Assembly (NCBI GenBank): GCA_002633025.1
Contig: NMRB01000267.1
Location: forward strand, 183,811-247,810
DNA: 64,000 nucleotides
Reading direction: 5' to 3'
Source of the DNA: Notospermus geniculatus
Lineage: Eukaryota > Nemertea > Pilidiophora > Heteronemertea > Lineidae
Each line of letters starts with the position of its first letter. The stretch's first letter is position 1. Below the pieces are notes generated by a model. The model did not search any database, had not been told where the DNA came from, and saw only the letters and a list, made by a program, of their open reading frames with translations. This document shows positions 1 to 13,459 of the stretch, piece after piece. Position numbers and translations under genes: made by a program.

Positions 1-3000
1 TCCATTGTGCTTTTGGGGTAATTCTGGGCAACGAGTAGATGATAGTTTCCATGCCAAGTTAAGCTGGGAGAAATTGCAAAAGATTGAGTAGGCTCTTTAA
101 TACACATCATCGGTAAAGTTAGGTTGCAGTGGATGTAAAGAGCAGGTTTGTCAGACAGGTGCAGGGGTGGTGGTCCAGGGCCATTTAGCTACGGCTCCTG
201 CAGTTTCATAATGACTTGACCAGCCGGAGATTCCCCGTGGTCATCGGTCAATAACAAAAGTGCGGACACCGTCATGGACGCGTGGGAGAGGGGTCCAAGG
301 CCGTGGACATATGGGTAGGATCGCTGCTTAGCTCGAGTTCTAGGAGACAACTGAAAATAATCCAGACAAGGTCAATTAGGGGCGTAACTTGAGTTTCATA
401 AAAATTTAATATTGGGACACATTAAATGGCTAAAGGCGTTAAGTTCCTTCGACAATGTAACCCCACCAGGGGGCGATGTCTGTTCCACCCATCCAAATAT
501 TTGTTACGTGTCCTGTCCGGGGCAATCCCTGCGTGCAGTGTTCGATGAATAAAACATTTTAGCTTTTTTCAACAAAATTTGGAAATTGATTTGAATGAGC
601 AATTTGAATTGCAACACTTTGTCGAGTCGTTTGACAACATCTTTTTCCAAATTAGCATTTTAATGGTGACAAAACTGTTAAACAGGTCAAATTTCCGTTG
701 TTGTTGGGACCCCATCTTACGCCAAATTAGTTGTTATACGATCAAGTTTAATGATTTAAACTTTGTTCGTGGCATTGCAGAACTTTATCTGCAGGCGTTT
801 TTGGACAGACCACGCGACAAAGAACACGCGAAAAAGTTGTCTTTGCTTAAGGTGTCTCGAATGTTCTCCTTTGCCCCAATTTTTTTAGCAGTCATTTGTA
901 AATGACGTGAAATGACGTGCATGACCTGATCAGATAATACATATACGTCTTTGTCTCTTCAAATACATAAGTCACTTGTTGCCACGGATTTGTGCAAGCA
1001 TTCTAATGCTCGTCTCGAAGTTCCCATTCAGGTCAGTGCACACCTTCATAAAAAATGTCGAGGCTATGATATCCGTGGACCACCTATAAGTTGCACTGGT
1101 GGATGGCAGTGATTTGCCGACCCCCCTTATTTGGAAGTTTATATAACTTTAAGAGAAGTTGATGGTGTAGCACCATGCTCACCTGCAGTTTATCATCGCA
1201 ATACATGTGCGCACGAAGTTTGGGTTATTGCTATTTGTCCCGGATACCAGATTGGTAAGATATCTGTAAGTCTTTCCCTGTCATTTACACCTGACCTTAT
1301 CCACCATCCAAAGTCACCAACCTGCTGGCCACCCGCCCCACCAGGAGAGTGCGCCTTTGCTCTCTGTTTCTCTTGTTTTCCTTTAAAAGCCTCAGGTCAC
1401 CTACCTGCCACATCCCATCCTTCGTAGACATCGGCCTGGCTGGACAATCGGTGGACTGGGGAAATGGTCCACCCTGCTGCGTTAACGACTGAAAAAATAC
1501 TGGTCCGCGTCCGCGAGGCAGATCAGCTGCAAAAAGGTGTTTTGAAAGGCATGGGTCTTTTTCCCTTTTCAGTGATGAACGGAGAGACAAAGGGGGTGAC
1601 AGTTGTCTCTGGTTGAAGTAAGAATAATCAGGTCTATGTCGGACCCTGGACTTTCCGCAGGTTAACGTCTTTCCTCAATCAGGAAGCTATAGGAACGGTG
1701 CCGATAGATCAGGCTTACTTCGACTTCTTCTTATTCAGATTCCATCATGGCCGCCTAAGACAATGATACCCGTTCTGTCCCAAAGTATCAGGATTTCCTG
1801 TCACATTCTTCCAAAGTCATGCCTTGATAGAAATCCGAACTGATTTTTAAGGAAGACATCAAACGATCTTGTTCTTCCTAGCTCCTGAGATGTACAGTGC
1901 ATGTACATATACATGTACATGTACGTCGCATTGTTTACTTGAACTTCGCGGTTCATTGAAGGACACGCCCTAAATCTTCCTCTTCCGTATGGTACCTCCG
2001 GTTTGAATCGGATATCGCATCTCAAAGACCACAACAAGTGTAGTTTGTTCCATTTGCATACTTGTGTCCCCGTACAAATTCTGTTTCAAGGTCATTCGTA
2101 TGCCTAACATATTTCAGAACTTTCGTCCTGAAGTTGCTTTATGAGTTTTGCCTTGCGAAATTCTTCAAGCGCATGAGAAACGCGAAATGAACTCGCTAAA
2201 GAAGTTCTCTTCGTTTAAAAGTCGACAACAAGTTACTACAATGACACTACAGGACCACACTGCCGTCCTTGTTAATGTAATTAATTACCTATCAAGCGGT
2301 CTTGTTTTTAATTTTCCGTTGATGTTCTAACGACTTGACATCAAAACGCCCAGCAGAAGAAATACTGGTATGTGAAGGAGACACTCAAACAGTCTTTCCC
2401 ACGGCAAAAGAAGCAGCTCACCTTCTGCGAGCGCATACTCATATGCTAATTAGCATTACAATGACGTGCGCTGTAAGACAACTCACGCGAGCCGCGCAGT
2501 GCACCACGGGAAGAAAAAGTTTTACCGCGTTGTTCTTTTGTTGATTTGATGCGGCGTGTTGGAGAAGCTGTGTTCGTCTTCTGTTAAAAGATTCGTGGGA
2601 GGAGTAATTCTGGTAATATCGCCATCGAAAAAACACTGTCACCCAATTGGTTTGCTTACTGTTAAAATGGTGAGAATGATTACGAGAAGGTTTGGGGGAA
2701 CACGGGCGCTAAGCGCCTCTATTATTTCGACTGTCGCACTGTCATGACTCCGTAGTATGATTTGGAATAATTTCCCTTTGATTACTTCCACCTACATCTG
2801 GTCTTTGAGTCTTCAAAAGCCAATATCATATGGAAGTGAACGCTGTGATGAGACCATGAATATTATTTTTCATGTAATGATAGCCATAACAAAGGAAGAG
2901 TCTAATACATTTGTCTACTGATTGGAAAGAACCGTCTGTCAGATTTGCCCCCAACATATGCGATGGCGAGGGGTCTGAGGTGCCAAGCGGGTTTTTCATC

Positions 3001-5684
3001 ATTTTTTGAATCGTGGTAACAATTATTCTGACGGTGTCTCATTTCGATTGTATCAGTGCATCTGCCAGCTCCCGGTTCAGGACGCTTGTGGGAGTTTTTA
3101 TAGTGCTTTCACCGATGTTCACAGTCCCATAAGTTCTGGATAACACACTTCTAAACAACGTCAGGGTGACAACCGCACTGACCCTTTACATGGAAAGCTA
3201 TTTCGGGACACTGCAATGAATTATTTATCTAGATATTCAATAAGTTAGCTTGTTAATTGACAATGTTCAGGAGGCGTCTGATTGCCTTTCCCATGATTTA
3301 TATCATGCCCCGGTTTTGCCGGCAGCTGACGGGGTATCTCTGTTGCGACGTGACCGAATCTGGCTGGATGCTGCCTGTTTGGCAATGAACCTGTCTGACG
3401 AAAAGAGGCGTATGTCGCAGAGAAAGCGTACCTTCTGTTGGTCATGATCGCTCGCAGGTGATCAAGAGCATATAAAACATTTTCAATGGCCAAATACGGC
3501 TTCTGACTGTCCGGACGTTTGCTGTTGCGCGTGCAGGTACCATTTGTAAAAAACCTCGGATCCCACTTGCCCTATCAGAAGAGAGGATCGACAAGTCTTC
3601 AATAAACGTATAGAATGACAAAGACACACATTTGAGCTACAAAGCACAATCAGCAGGTTCCTCATCTGTCTCTCCGGGACGCACATGCACGCGTTTCCCG
3701 TCCCCACGTGCACCTACCCAACTCTTTCTGTCATCAGCAAGCCATTCATATTCTAATACAAGTCACATATACCTTCTACTTTGGAAAGGTCGATCATATT
3801 CCGTCACCAACCTGCCCGAAAAGCTCCAAATAAATGAAACTTTTTGAAAGACCATGGTCCTAAATAGGTCTGCACGTGGCTGAAGATCGCAAAAAGTTTA
3901 CAGCAGAAAGACCAAGTTTTAAATATGTTCCCGTCAGGTTGGACATCTGCCGTTCGGCAGAAAAACAAGGTATTAATTGTTCTTTGTTATTCACAATTGT
4001 TGGTTTTCTTTACACAAAACACAATGCATCTTTTCAGGTTTAAAGTATATTTCCAGCGCGCCCCGTTCATTTACATAAATTATCTGGGCACTGCGAGCAG
4101 GTTGTTCGTCTGGGTTCAGCCACCTTTGTCTGTCTGGTTGGAAGAGGCACGTAACTTGTAGAATTGGGCAAAAATCGTCGAATAATCCGCAGAAAATACA
4201 GCGCGCATCGCATTCAGAGGCGAAAACACGTCTAAAAATGCGCGCTTCAAGAGCGCATTTCCCGCGGTGTTTTCGGCGGGAAATAAGTTTCAAAAAGAAC
4301 AATGGCTTCTGAGCAGCGTTCCCGTGAGTGCTGGCGGGACAATGCGCGCTTTTGAAAGTCAATACGCTTTTCTGCAGCGTGGTGAAAAAATCGCAATGCA
4401 AGGTGCACTATTCTGTTTTCATGGGCCCTTTAATTTACATTATTGCCAATGAAATCATTTTAAACTTTTTTTCCGAGAGTAAACAAAGGAAGAAGTAAAA
4501 AAACTAACTCGACAGGTTGAGGTAGGTCCGTAAAGCTGAAATCGTATCGCTGCTTGGAGCGCGTTGTTCTTGCATTGTCGGTGGCTTTGTCGGGGACGGG
4601 TTGTTGGTAATGAGTTTTTTTTCTGGAATAATGCCCTAAGGATGAAAGATTTGCCCACTCTAGGGTAACTGAGGGCGGCGAGAATATTGTACCTCCCTCA
4701 GACAGGGCGGTCTGGAAATCAAGATCAGTTACATAGTCAATCGCAGGGTGCAGCCAAATCCATCACTCTTAACTTTGTTCAACAGCTGCCCCGTCTTAAG
4801 ACAGTTTAACACGTCTTTTTTTTATGAAACCGCTTGGTAGACATCAAACAGTTGGTGCACCTGCATTGTCTTGCGTAATTATGATGAAATTAAATCAAGT
4901 TTGCAATGAAATCGTTTCCATTCGTAGGTAGAAATTACCCCGTCGCACCGCCAACTCAAATCCCTCGGCGAAAAAAGGATCACCCGATGATTAAAAATCA
5001 CCGTTGCCGCCTGCTATGAAGAGAACATTATTCTAGACTCTGGACATTTTTAAAGTTGCCAGGGAGAACCAATGTCGGGAAATAGGAACCGCATAATCGG
5101 ATGTGGGGGCTCTGGAAACGGTCTCCGCGCTCATGCTTCGACCGCATAATGCGCGTAACGCAGGGACAAGAGACATCCAAGAAACGCTTCTTTATTAGTT
5201 TGGGTTGGGCCGTATTGCTACATGCATCACGCCGATGATTTAGTCCCCTCTGACCCGCCCCTGCTATAACCATAAATTTCCTGCTGTTTGTTATGGTATC
5301 ATAACTTTCTCAAATCCTTCATACTCGGGTAGTTTCTAGTTGATTTTGTGATCAGAATTCGCGTTGTAGCATTGTGTAGCTGGATTTTGAGTCCGCGCTT
5401 ATCACCAAGGAGGTGGATAGCAACATGCTGTTAGACTTCATTTCCTTCGTCTTTAAGTTTGACCTCAAATGTCACATGCCCTGTCTGTACACATGCCTAC
5501 AAATCATTGAAAAAGCGGCTAACAGTCGCATCCTCGCAGGGAGCCGGTGATATGCCAGCTTAAATGAACTTTTCTGTCCCTCTTCCGCCAGTCGGGGACT
5601 CCGGACTTTTGACTAGGCGAACCGCACTCGGCGGTGCAATATAAGTTCAAAGAAAAACTACTAAAACACCTGAACTATTCATAT
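1..5684. other. No gene recognised
   Basis: Only short open frames occur, the longest 136 residues at 3991-4401 on the minus strand, without family features. A TACATG-rich patch lies at 1893-1925. A small hairpin, AAATGCGC with GCGCATTT, lies near 4236-4260. Confidence 0.5.
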
Positions 5685-7311
5685 TAACTCAAAGAAAACA
5701 ACATGAAAAATCTGATGTATACGAGTCTTATAAATGTTGGTTGTTACTCCATAGGAAACAGTCATGAATTTCTGGAAATAATAAAATCTAAAGGAATGAA
5801 TGGGAAATGTACTGTTGTGCACGTGTGGCATCACTTTCTCCAGCGGTATATATCCCTTTGAAAAAGGCGATATCCGGCGTTTCTTGGACTTGAAAGTGAC
5901 GAAATGATTCAAATGCGGTAGGCAATAATGGCACAAATGCAGGGTAGCTGGCCGGTCAGTGGTGTCCTGGACATGATCTTAATGGAGCGCACAATGAACT
6001 TTCTTTCTCCTACCTACCGCTAAGATAACAATAATGCAACTGCCTTTGTCGGCGATGACCACTTGTTGTGCGGCTCAAAGTTGCTGGGCAGAGGGATGTC
6101 AAAATGATTTAGGCAATTCAGTCTGCATCAGTTGTTGGCTTTAGTGAGAATTCCGTTATGACCTGTATTTTGCCAATCTGGCCAATCCTGTCCCGAAAAA
6201 AGCTCGTGGCTCAATTTGATTACGGCCTGCCGGAGCAGGTATACATGTTGAGTGTCTTAGTAACGAATGAAACTTATAATAAAGGGCGGCCTGGCTGGTA
6301 CTTACCCCAAAACAGTCTCCAAATCGGTATCAAACAAACTTTTCTTTCCTTTCACAAACTTAATATGGAGTGTCCTCCTCAGAAAAACTAACATCATCGT
6401 TGCCACTCTCTGTAGACGCTCTGAGGACATCCAATCTATCAAAACACTTGGACAGAACTTTGTGGTAGGTTTACGAGAGCAATTGCAAGTTGTGTTCAGC
6501 TACCAACTTCGTTTTCGTCAGGTTTAAATGAGTTGATATCAACATAATTGTGACTAAACCATACAATAACGCGAGGTAATTGAAACGTTTACAGCTAAAG
6601 AGACTGTGAACCGATGATGTTTTGATAAGAAGACTTGAAAACCCTTTGTTATGAAGTGACAGGAATTTAATGAAGATACTATAATCTTGGTCTAATCGAT
6701 CACCCCTGGGACTGACCTCCTGCATCCTCGCACCCCCAGGGCAAAACTTCACTGTCCCAAGTCCTGCGCAGATCTATTCACAGATTGTTTACAATAGTCG
6801 CCATGTTTTTGTTGTCAACATCATAAGCGACATGTTGCGTCTTAATCAATGGCGGTCGAAGATGTTTCAGACCACGAGGCAATCGTGTGTTGACAATGGA
6901 TGATGTCATCCCAAGTGATGGAGCACCGCGTCTCTTTGATGATGTTGTCTTGCCAGATTTCTATCACACATACGGTGGTTCCCACAGAAAACATCATCCT
7001 TCCCTCGACTTCGGCTAATATTCTTGGCATTTTGTACTTGATGTTCCTGGTCAGCCTTTCAGTCTGTCACGAACCTCTCGGTGTTTTTTAAGTTTAATTC
7101 ATTACCAAATATGGCACATGGGAAAACAAAATTGGAATTTGCTTTTGTAAATTTCACAGCTTGCTGCTAGTTCTCACCTTCGCAATGGCAAACTTCCAAG
7201 AACATGTACCATTTTAATCACAATTTATCGCTTCCTCACTTCACTATATGCATCACACAACTAACCCTAGGCAAAATATTTAAACCAGTCTGGTATTCTG
7301 GCAGCATAAAT
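5685..7311 (+). repeat. Direct duplication of about 1.63 kb, copy 1
   Basis: This copy is nearly identical to 7401-9028, from TAACTCAAAGAAAACAAC to GCAGCATAAAT, with a few percent substitutions and small indels. Open frames in it (for example at 6158-6391) are not preserved in the second copy, arguing against coding. No family resemblance was found. Confidence 0.93.
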
Positions 7312-7400
7312 AGTTGGGGTCGAAAATTTGCAAAATCTGGAAGTTGACTTCCTGTATATTATCACGTTGTGTGTCAATTTTAGTGCTATTTCTTTCTTTG
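7312..7400 (+). repeat. Truncated GGGGTCGAAAA-type repeat between the duplication copies
   Basis: The spacer begins GTTGGGGTCGAAAA and continues with TCTGGAAGTTGACTTC, matching the right half of the repeat at 11026-11115. The left half of the hairpin is missing, so homology starts inside it. Confidence 0.6.
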
Positions 7401-9028
7401 TAACTCAAAGAAAACAACATGAAACATCTGATGTATAAGAGTCTTATAAATGTTGGTTGTTACTCCATAGGAAACAGTCATGAATTTGTGGAAATAATAA
7501 AATCTATTTGAACGAATGGAAAATGTACTGTTGAGCACGTGTGGCATCACTTTCTCCAGCGGTATATATATCCCTTTGATAACTCGGCAATATCCGGCGT
7601 TTCTTGGACTTGAAAGTGACGAAATGATTCAAATGCGGTAGGCAATAATGGCACAAATGCAGTGTAGCTGGCCGGTCAGTGGTGTCCTGGACATGCTCTT
7701 TTAATGGAGCGCACAATGAACTTTCTTTCTCCTACCTACCGCTAAGATAACAATAATGCAACTACCTTTGTCGGCGATGACCACTTGTTGTGCGGCTCAA
7801 AGTTGCTGGGCAGAGGGATGTCAAAATGATTTAGGCAATTCAGTCTGCATCAGTTGTTGGCTTTAGTGAGAATTCCGTTATGACCTGTATTTTGCCACTC
7901 TGGCCAATCCTGTCCCGAAAAGAGCTCGTGGCTCAATTGATTACGGCCTGCCGGAGCAGGTATACAATGTTGAGTGTCTTAGTAACGAATGAAATTTATA
8001 ATAAAGGGCGGCCTGGCTCGTACTTACCCAAAAACAGTCTCCAAATTGGTATCAAACAAACTTTTCTTTCGTCTCACAAACTTATGGAGTGTCCTTCTCA
8101 GAAAAACTAACATCATCGTTGCAACGCTATGTAGACGCTCTGAGGACATCCAATCTATCAAGACTTAGATAGAACTTTGTGGTAGACTTATGAGAGCAAG
8201 TTGTATTCAGCTAGCAATTTCGTTTTCGTCAGGTTTAACTGAGTTGATATCAGCATAATCGTGACTAAACCATACAATAACGCGAGGTAATTGAAACGTT
8301 TACAGCTAAAGAGACTGTGAACCGATGATGTTTTGATAAGAGGACTTGAAAACCCTTTGTTATGAAGTGACAGGAATTTAATGAAGATACTATAATCTTG
8401 GTCTAATCGATCACCCCTGGGACTGACCTCCTGCATCCTCACACCCCAAGGGCAAAACTTCACTGTCCCAAGTCCTGCGCAGATCTATTCACAGATTGTT
8501 TACAATAGTCGCCATGTTTTTGTTGTCAACATCATAAGCGACATGTTGCGTCTTAATCAATGGCGGTCGAAGATGTTTCAGACCACGAGGCAATCGTGTG
8601 TTGACAATGGATGATGTCATCCCAAGTGATGGAGCACCGCGTCTCTTTGATGATGTTGTCTTGCTAGATTTCTATCACACATACGGTAGTTCCCACAGAA
8701 AACATCATCCTTCCCTCGACTTCGACTGATATTCTTGGCATTTTGTACTTGATGTTCCTGGTTAGCCTTTCAGTCTGTCACGAACCTCTCGGTGTTTTTT
8801 AAGTTTAATTCATTACCAAATATGGCACATGGGAAAACAAAATTGGAATTTGCTTTTGTAAATTTCACAGCTTGATGCTAGTTCTCACCTTAAATATGCA
8901 ATGGCAAACTTCCAAGAAAATGTACCATTTTAATTACAATTTATTCGCTTCCTCACTTCACTATATGCATCACACAACTAACCCTAGGCAAAATATTTAA
9001 ACCAGGCTGGTATTCTAGCAGCATAAAT
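7401..9028 (+). repeat. Direct duplication of about 1.63 kb, copy 2
   Basis: This is the second copy of 5685-7311 in the same orientation, separated by 89 bases. Indels shift every frame that is open in copy 1. Confidence 0.93.
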
Positions 9029-10017
9029 CACTTATATCAGATTGGGAAGTGTCACAAATTATTTCGTCAAACCTGTACCCCATCGGTCGATGGCTGTAAT
9101 TCTGCTCTCAAGGCATAGCCATGAGACTGATGTGAGCAAGAGATATGACACAACAGAGATTTTGACATCATTAGGACAATTGTATATCTCTGTCTGTCCC
9201 ACGCACATCACACCCTGTGACATTTAGTATTGACATGGCTTCCCCATGCCATCTGTGACTTCGGCTAGCTGGCTTATCCAGATAATGAAACTGAAGAACA
9301 ACTTTAAACCTAGGTGTGGCGATTAAAATATAAAAACCAAGAACGTTGCCAAGTTCCTGTCATCAATGAACGTCCCTAACTTCTGCAGTTCACAAATTAT
9401 ACAAGTTGCTGATAAAAAATGCTGGGGATAAAATAATGACAACTGTCTTTGGTTTGACCCAAACGACAGGTTTTTCTTTCGTTTAACACATGTATTGTGA
9501 TGAAACCAAGCTATTTAAAATCAAAGTGTCTGGCACACTTCTCCTAAAAGTCTTTACATAATTGACAATATGGGTTGCAGCCATACTGATCGTTTCTATT
9601 ATGTATTCGTTGCAAAACCTGGCTTAACAAACTCACGCTTATGTTTCATAAATGTTTAAACAGGGCCATGACAGATTTACACCGGTAATTTGATATGCCT
9701 CAGAGTTTTTGCATCAACAATGGTGCTTTTGTTTTCAGACACCACCCAGTGCTTCCATTGATACGTATATTTGTTTCCCTGATAGTAGGATGACTGGAAA
9801 ATAGGTCCATTTTTAGAGGACACTGGTATAACCAACCTGCTGTGGTTATTTACATTTTGTTTTGTTCGCTAATTTTCGATGTTTGGCTCACGCAACTAAA
9901 TAAAAAAAACGTACGAAACCTTTGCAAGACCTCGTTTTAACTGGCTGCTGCTCTGCAACAGAATTGGTGTATTAGATGATTTGTTGAAGTGGAATACCTG
10001 AAGGGCTAGGCCCTATT
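9029..10017. other. No gene recognised
   Basis: AT-rich sequence without long frames, array or inverted ends that I can see. Confidence 0.5.
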
Positions 10018-10560
10018 GCGCTTCAAATATGGCCGCCAGTCGTCCATCTTGAAAAATGTACTTTGGCTCATCTTTTACATGTTTGAACAATACCACAAAG
10101 AAAATCCTAACCTCGTATGATGTTTCCCTGGAACATATTGACTTGACACTTGCTCGTTCTTCTGGTAGGCCTACATTTCCCCAGGTGAGCACATGGTCCA
10201 TGGACCACTTCATTTATGAGAAATCAATAGGTGGTCGACAAAGTCGTCTGTTATAACCTGGTTATGATGTTTCCCTGGAACATATTGACTTGACACTTGT
10301 TGTTCGTTCTTCTGGTAGGCCTATACGTTCACGCAGGTGAGCACACGGTCCATGGACCATTTCATTTATGAGAAATCGACAGGAGGTCGACAAAATCGTC
10401 TGTTATAACCTGGTTATGATGATTCCCTGGAATATATTGACTTGACACTTGTTGTTCGTTCTTCTGGTAGGCCTACATTCACCCAGGTGAGCACATGGTC
10501 CATGGACCATTTCATGTATGAGAAATCGACAGCAAGTTAGACAGCAAGTTGACAAAGTTG
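10018..10560 (+). repeat. GGTCCATGGACC repeat family with three tandem 3' ends
   Basis: One copy (10018-10220) starts with a GGCCGCCAGTCGTCCATCTT segment and ends in CAGGTGAGCACATGG followed by the palindrome TGGTCCATGGACCA. Its last 150 or so bases, from GATGATGTTTCCCTGGAACA-like sequence to the palindrome, are repeated twice more (10260-10400 and 10413-10530). Short frames here are not genes. Confidence 0.8.
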
Positions 10561-11025
10561 TTGTTCTGCTCCTCTGATATTTGAGGTTATATTCTTAATG
10601 TTCACCTTTTCATTCGTTCCATCGTCAAGAAGACGCCCAGGAGGTGGCTATCATATTTAAGGATCGTTCATCACATCAACATCTTTGCTTGTCGATACTT
10701 TTTGAAAAATTTCTACTAAACACGCCATGTCCTCATCTTACACGCTGCCACAACAAACATCCCCAATCTGCAGCCGCCCCTGTATCGTGAACCGCACCCG
10801 TCAACCCTTCTGCCCTTTATCAATCAGTTGATTGAATCATACGGCTATGCGGACCCTTTCATCAGGAGCATTGCACCTTTCCACCCTTTCGTGATTCAAA
10901 TGATTAATATGAGGAAATGATGGCAAATATCTATTTGTGTCATCCGGAATAGTCTTGAGGCAATTTCCTTAACCTGTTTGTCAGTGCTATCCGATGTTAT
11001 CTGTCGTAATTCACCTTCATATCTG

Positions 11026-11115
11026 GTCTTTCCAACTGAAAAGTGCCTGAGGAAGACCCCGGTTGGGGTCGAAAATTCGCAAGATTCTGGAAGTTGACTT
11101 CTTGATATTTATCAT
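11026..11115 (+). repeat. Interspersed repeat with GACCCC/GGGGTC hairpin, copy 1
   Basis: The copy contains CTGAGGA (11047-11053), a 6-bp stem GACCCC/GGGGTC closed by GGTT (11055-11070), then GAAA. The same arrangement occurs on the minus strand at 34800-34890, and a truncated copy at 7312. The motif order resembles a hammerhead-ribozyme core with one extra A, as found near some retroelements. No matching outer stems were established. Confidence 0.65.
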
Positions 11116-11143
11116 ATCTGAACATTGGGGTAGTTCGAGTTCA

Positions 11144-11690
11144 AGATGTGGTATTTGCATGTGTTGTGTTGGACGAAAAAATTCCTTCTTAGGTATTGTT
11201 GAAGAACTGTTTCGTCCCCAAACTCACTTTTATCTTGATCATCAGAGGTGACCTCACGATGTGGTTGTTGCATGTGTTGTGCTGTACGAAAATAAATCCT
11301 TCTGAGGTATGGCTGAGAGCTCTTTCGCCCTCGACCTCACTACCTTGATCCGTCAGGCATGTCAGGAGTAACCTCATGATGGGTGATAGCTGTATGTGTT
11401 GTGTTGTACGAAGTATCGTTGAAGAGCATTTTCAACTCAACCTCACTTTTACCTGGATCCATCCGAGATGACCTCACGATAGTGGTACATGTAGTTGCAT
11501 GTTCTGTGTTGTACGAAAAAAAAAATCCTTAAATATTGTCGAAGAGAGTACTTTTGTCCTCAACCTCACTTCCTGGATCCATCAGAGATGACCTGACGAT
11601 GTGGTAGTTGCGTGTGTGTTGTGTTGTACGAAAATAAATATCCTTCTGAAGTCTTGTCGAAGAGTATTTTGTCCTCAAGCCCTTTTCAAT
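11144..11690 (+). repeat. Degenerate tandem repeat, about five units of roughly 110-120 bases
   Basis: Units share a GTTGCATGTGTTGTGTTGTACGA-like core (variants of TGTGTTGTGTTGTACGAAA), then TCCTTCTGAGGTAT-like sequence, then CCTCACTT..TGGATCCATCAGAGATGACCT-like sequence. Divergence between units is high, so the array is old. Confidence 0.75.
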
Positions 11691-12064
11691 ATTGATATTG
11701 GTGTAATAATTCTGTGGGGCAGGTCAGCAAAAACTAGAACTTCCGTCATATGTGGGTCGAGTCATATCGGCCACCTCATAATACAATATATGTCCTCGTT
11801 ATGATGCTGCATGATACTTTCAGAACAAATGCCCCCCGAAAGGGCGTCGATAAAGGAATTGTGTTGTTGGAGGGTCGGGCGAGGGTCCTAGAAGTCAATT
11901 GAGGTACCATGGCCAGGGAACCAATTCGTAATACTACACGGGGCATTGCAAAAATGCGGAGTTCCCGAGCACTGGCACAGCGCAAGGCATTGTTGCGTCA
12001 ATGACGTCATCAACATCAATCTGGTCCCGCGAGATTTCATTCGAGACTTGGATTTTATGATTTT

Positions 12065-12230
12065 ATGTCAGCCAAATATATCAGAGTCCGAACGACGTCA
12101 TAACGTCAGGCAATGAACGTCGACTCGGGTCTGTTTCAGAGTGCATCAACATGTCAGCCAAATATATCAGAGTCCGAACGACGTCATAACGTCAGGCAAT
12201 GAACGTCGACTCGGGTCTGTTTCAGAGTGC
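12065..12230 (+). repeat. Two tandem copies of an 86-base unit
   Basis: ATGTCAGCCAAATATATCAG occurs at 12065 and again at 12151, and the following sequence, including AACGACGTCATAACGTCAGG, is identical. This is a very recent duplication. Confidence 0.9.
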
Positions 12231-12253
12231 CTCTATGCGTACATCGAACTTTG

Positions 12254-12600
12254 ACCATTTTCCACTTCAAATATGGTGGATAGTCGGCCATTTTGAAATG
12301 GGACTTTAACCAATATCTCATGAAGAACAGCAGCTAGAATGTTGTAACTTGGTACATGTACGAATATGTATGTAGATACCCTCTATCTGTTTGCCAAATT
12401 AAGGCTATATTGCACTTCTTATATGGCCGCCAGTTGTCTTGAAAAATGTACTTTGGCTTCTTATCATATACCCGGCGAACAATACCGCAAAGAAAGTTCT
12501 AACCTGATATGATGTTTCCCTGGAACATAGTGACTTGACACTTGTTAGTTCTTCTGGTACATTCACCCAGGTGAGCACATGGTCCATGGACCATTTAAGT
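12254..12600 (+). repeat. GGTCCATGGACC repeat family, copy 2
   Basis: This longer copy includes an upstream AACAGCAGCTAGAATGTT segment shared with 56081-56340, then the GGCCGCCAG segment, the TTTCCCTGGAACATA segment and the terminal TGGTCCATGGACC. Confidence 0.8.
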
Positions 12601-13186
12601 TGTGTACCGGGCTGGCGAACAAGAAAACTTTGTCGGGGCCTTCCCTATTGATCTGAATTTATAATATAGAGAGTCTCTAGTAAATTTGACTCACGCCTTC
12701 TCATTAGGGTCGAACGTTACTTGTAATGGCCCAGTAATTTCAACCTATACTTGACATGAAGTTCTTCATCTTCTGGTGATCCATCAAATGACGATAAAAG
12801 AAGGGACTCCAAGAGACACTGTAACCTCCCCAAGTCATAAAAAGCTGAAGAAGACAGTTTTAGCCATCCATCTTAACTTTTGACAGGTCATAACATGTCT
12901 ATGAATTAACTAACCCTTCGCCACTGGCTCTGTCATAGCCTCTTTAATTCCCTCAAAGCTCTTTCACATACAGTCTCTGTTGTTATTTAATTATTTGCGC
13001 CCGAGAATGCGTTTTATGATGATAATTAATATGATAATTAACTAAGTGATAAGATATTCTAACAGGATAATAACAATTGATGATGAGCTGGACACACTTC
13101 ATTGACCTCCTTAGGGTGTTGGCAGGGAAGACACTAACCTCAAACTCAGTGTTCACATTCAAATTATGCACGTTGGACAACACGTG
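12601..13186. other. No gene recognised
   Basis: AT-rich sequence leading into the unresolved base and C run at 13187. The stretch 13208-13459 after the run likewise holds no supported exon. Confidence 0.45.
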
Positions 13187-13207
13187 NCCCCCCCCCCCCC
13201 CCCCCCC
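13187..13207. repeat. Unresolved base followed by a run of 20 C
   Basis: One N precedes an uninterrupted C run. The length is probably unreliable. Open frames crossing it are not meaningful. Confidence 0.85.
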
Positions 13208-13459
13208 AGTACAATACCCGGACTTTGACAGATTCCAGGCGGATTTTTTCCACGTTCACTCTGGATCCGTTTTATCTCGTACCGAACTGTTGCCCTGACT
13301 CTTGGCGGTTTTGTTACCGGCGAAATCTCGTTGTCAGCTCTTGCTCCATGTTTGAGATGGGCAAAGACGAGGCCCACGTATTAGGTTCAACGGAGTTTGC
13401 GCCAAGGTACTGCTCAATGAAAACAGGGCGGCAGAGTGAAAGGTCGAAGATTTACGCGT

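Noticed and set aside
3991-4401. 136-residue minus frame, the longest in the first 13 kb
   Set aside because: No recognisable domain, and several overlapping frames on both strands. The length is not improbable in this amount of sequence.
6158-6527. Overlapping plus frames of 77 and 86 residues
   Set aside because: The second duplication copy has indels that shift these frames, so they are not under coding constraint.
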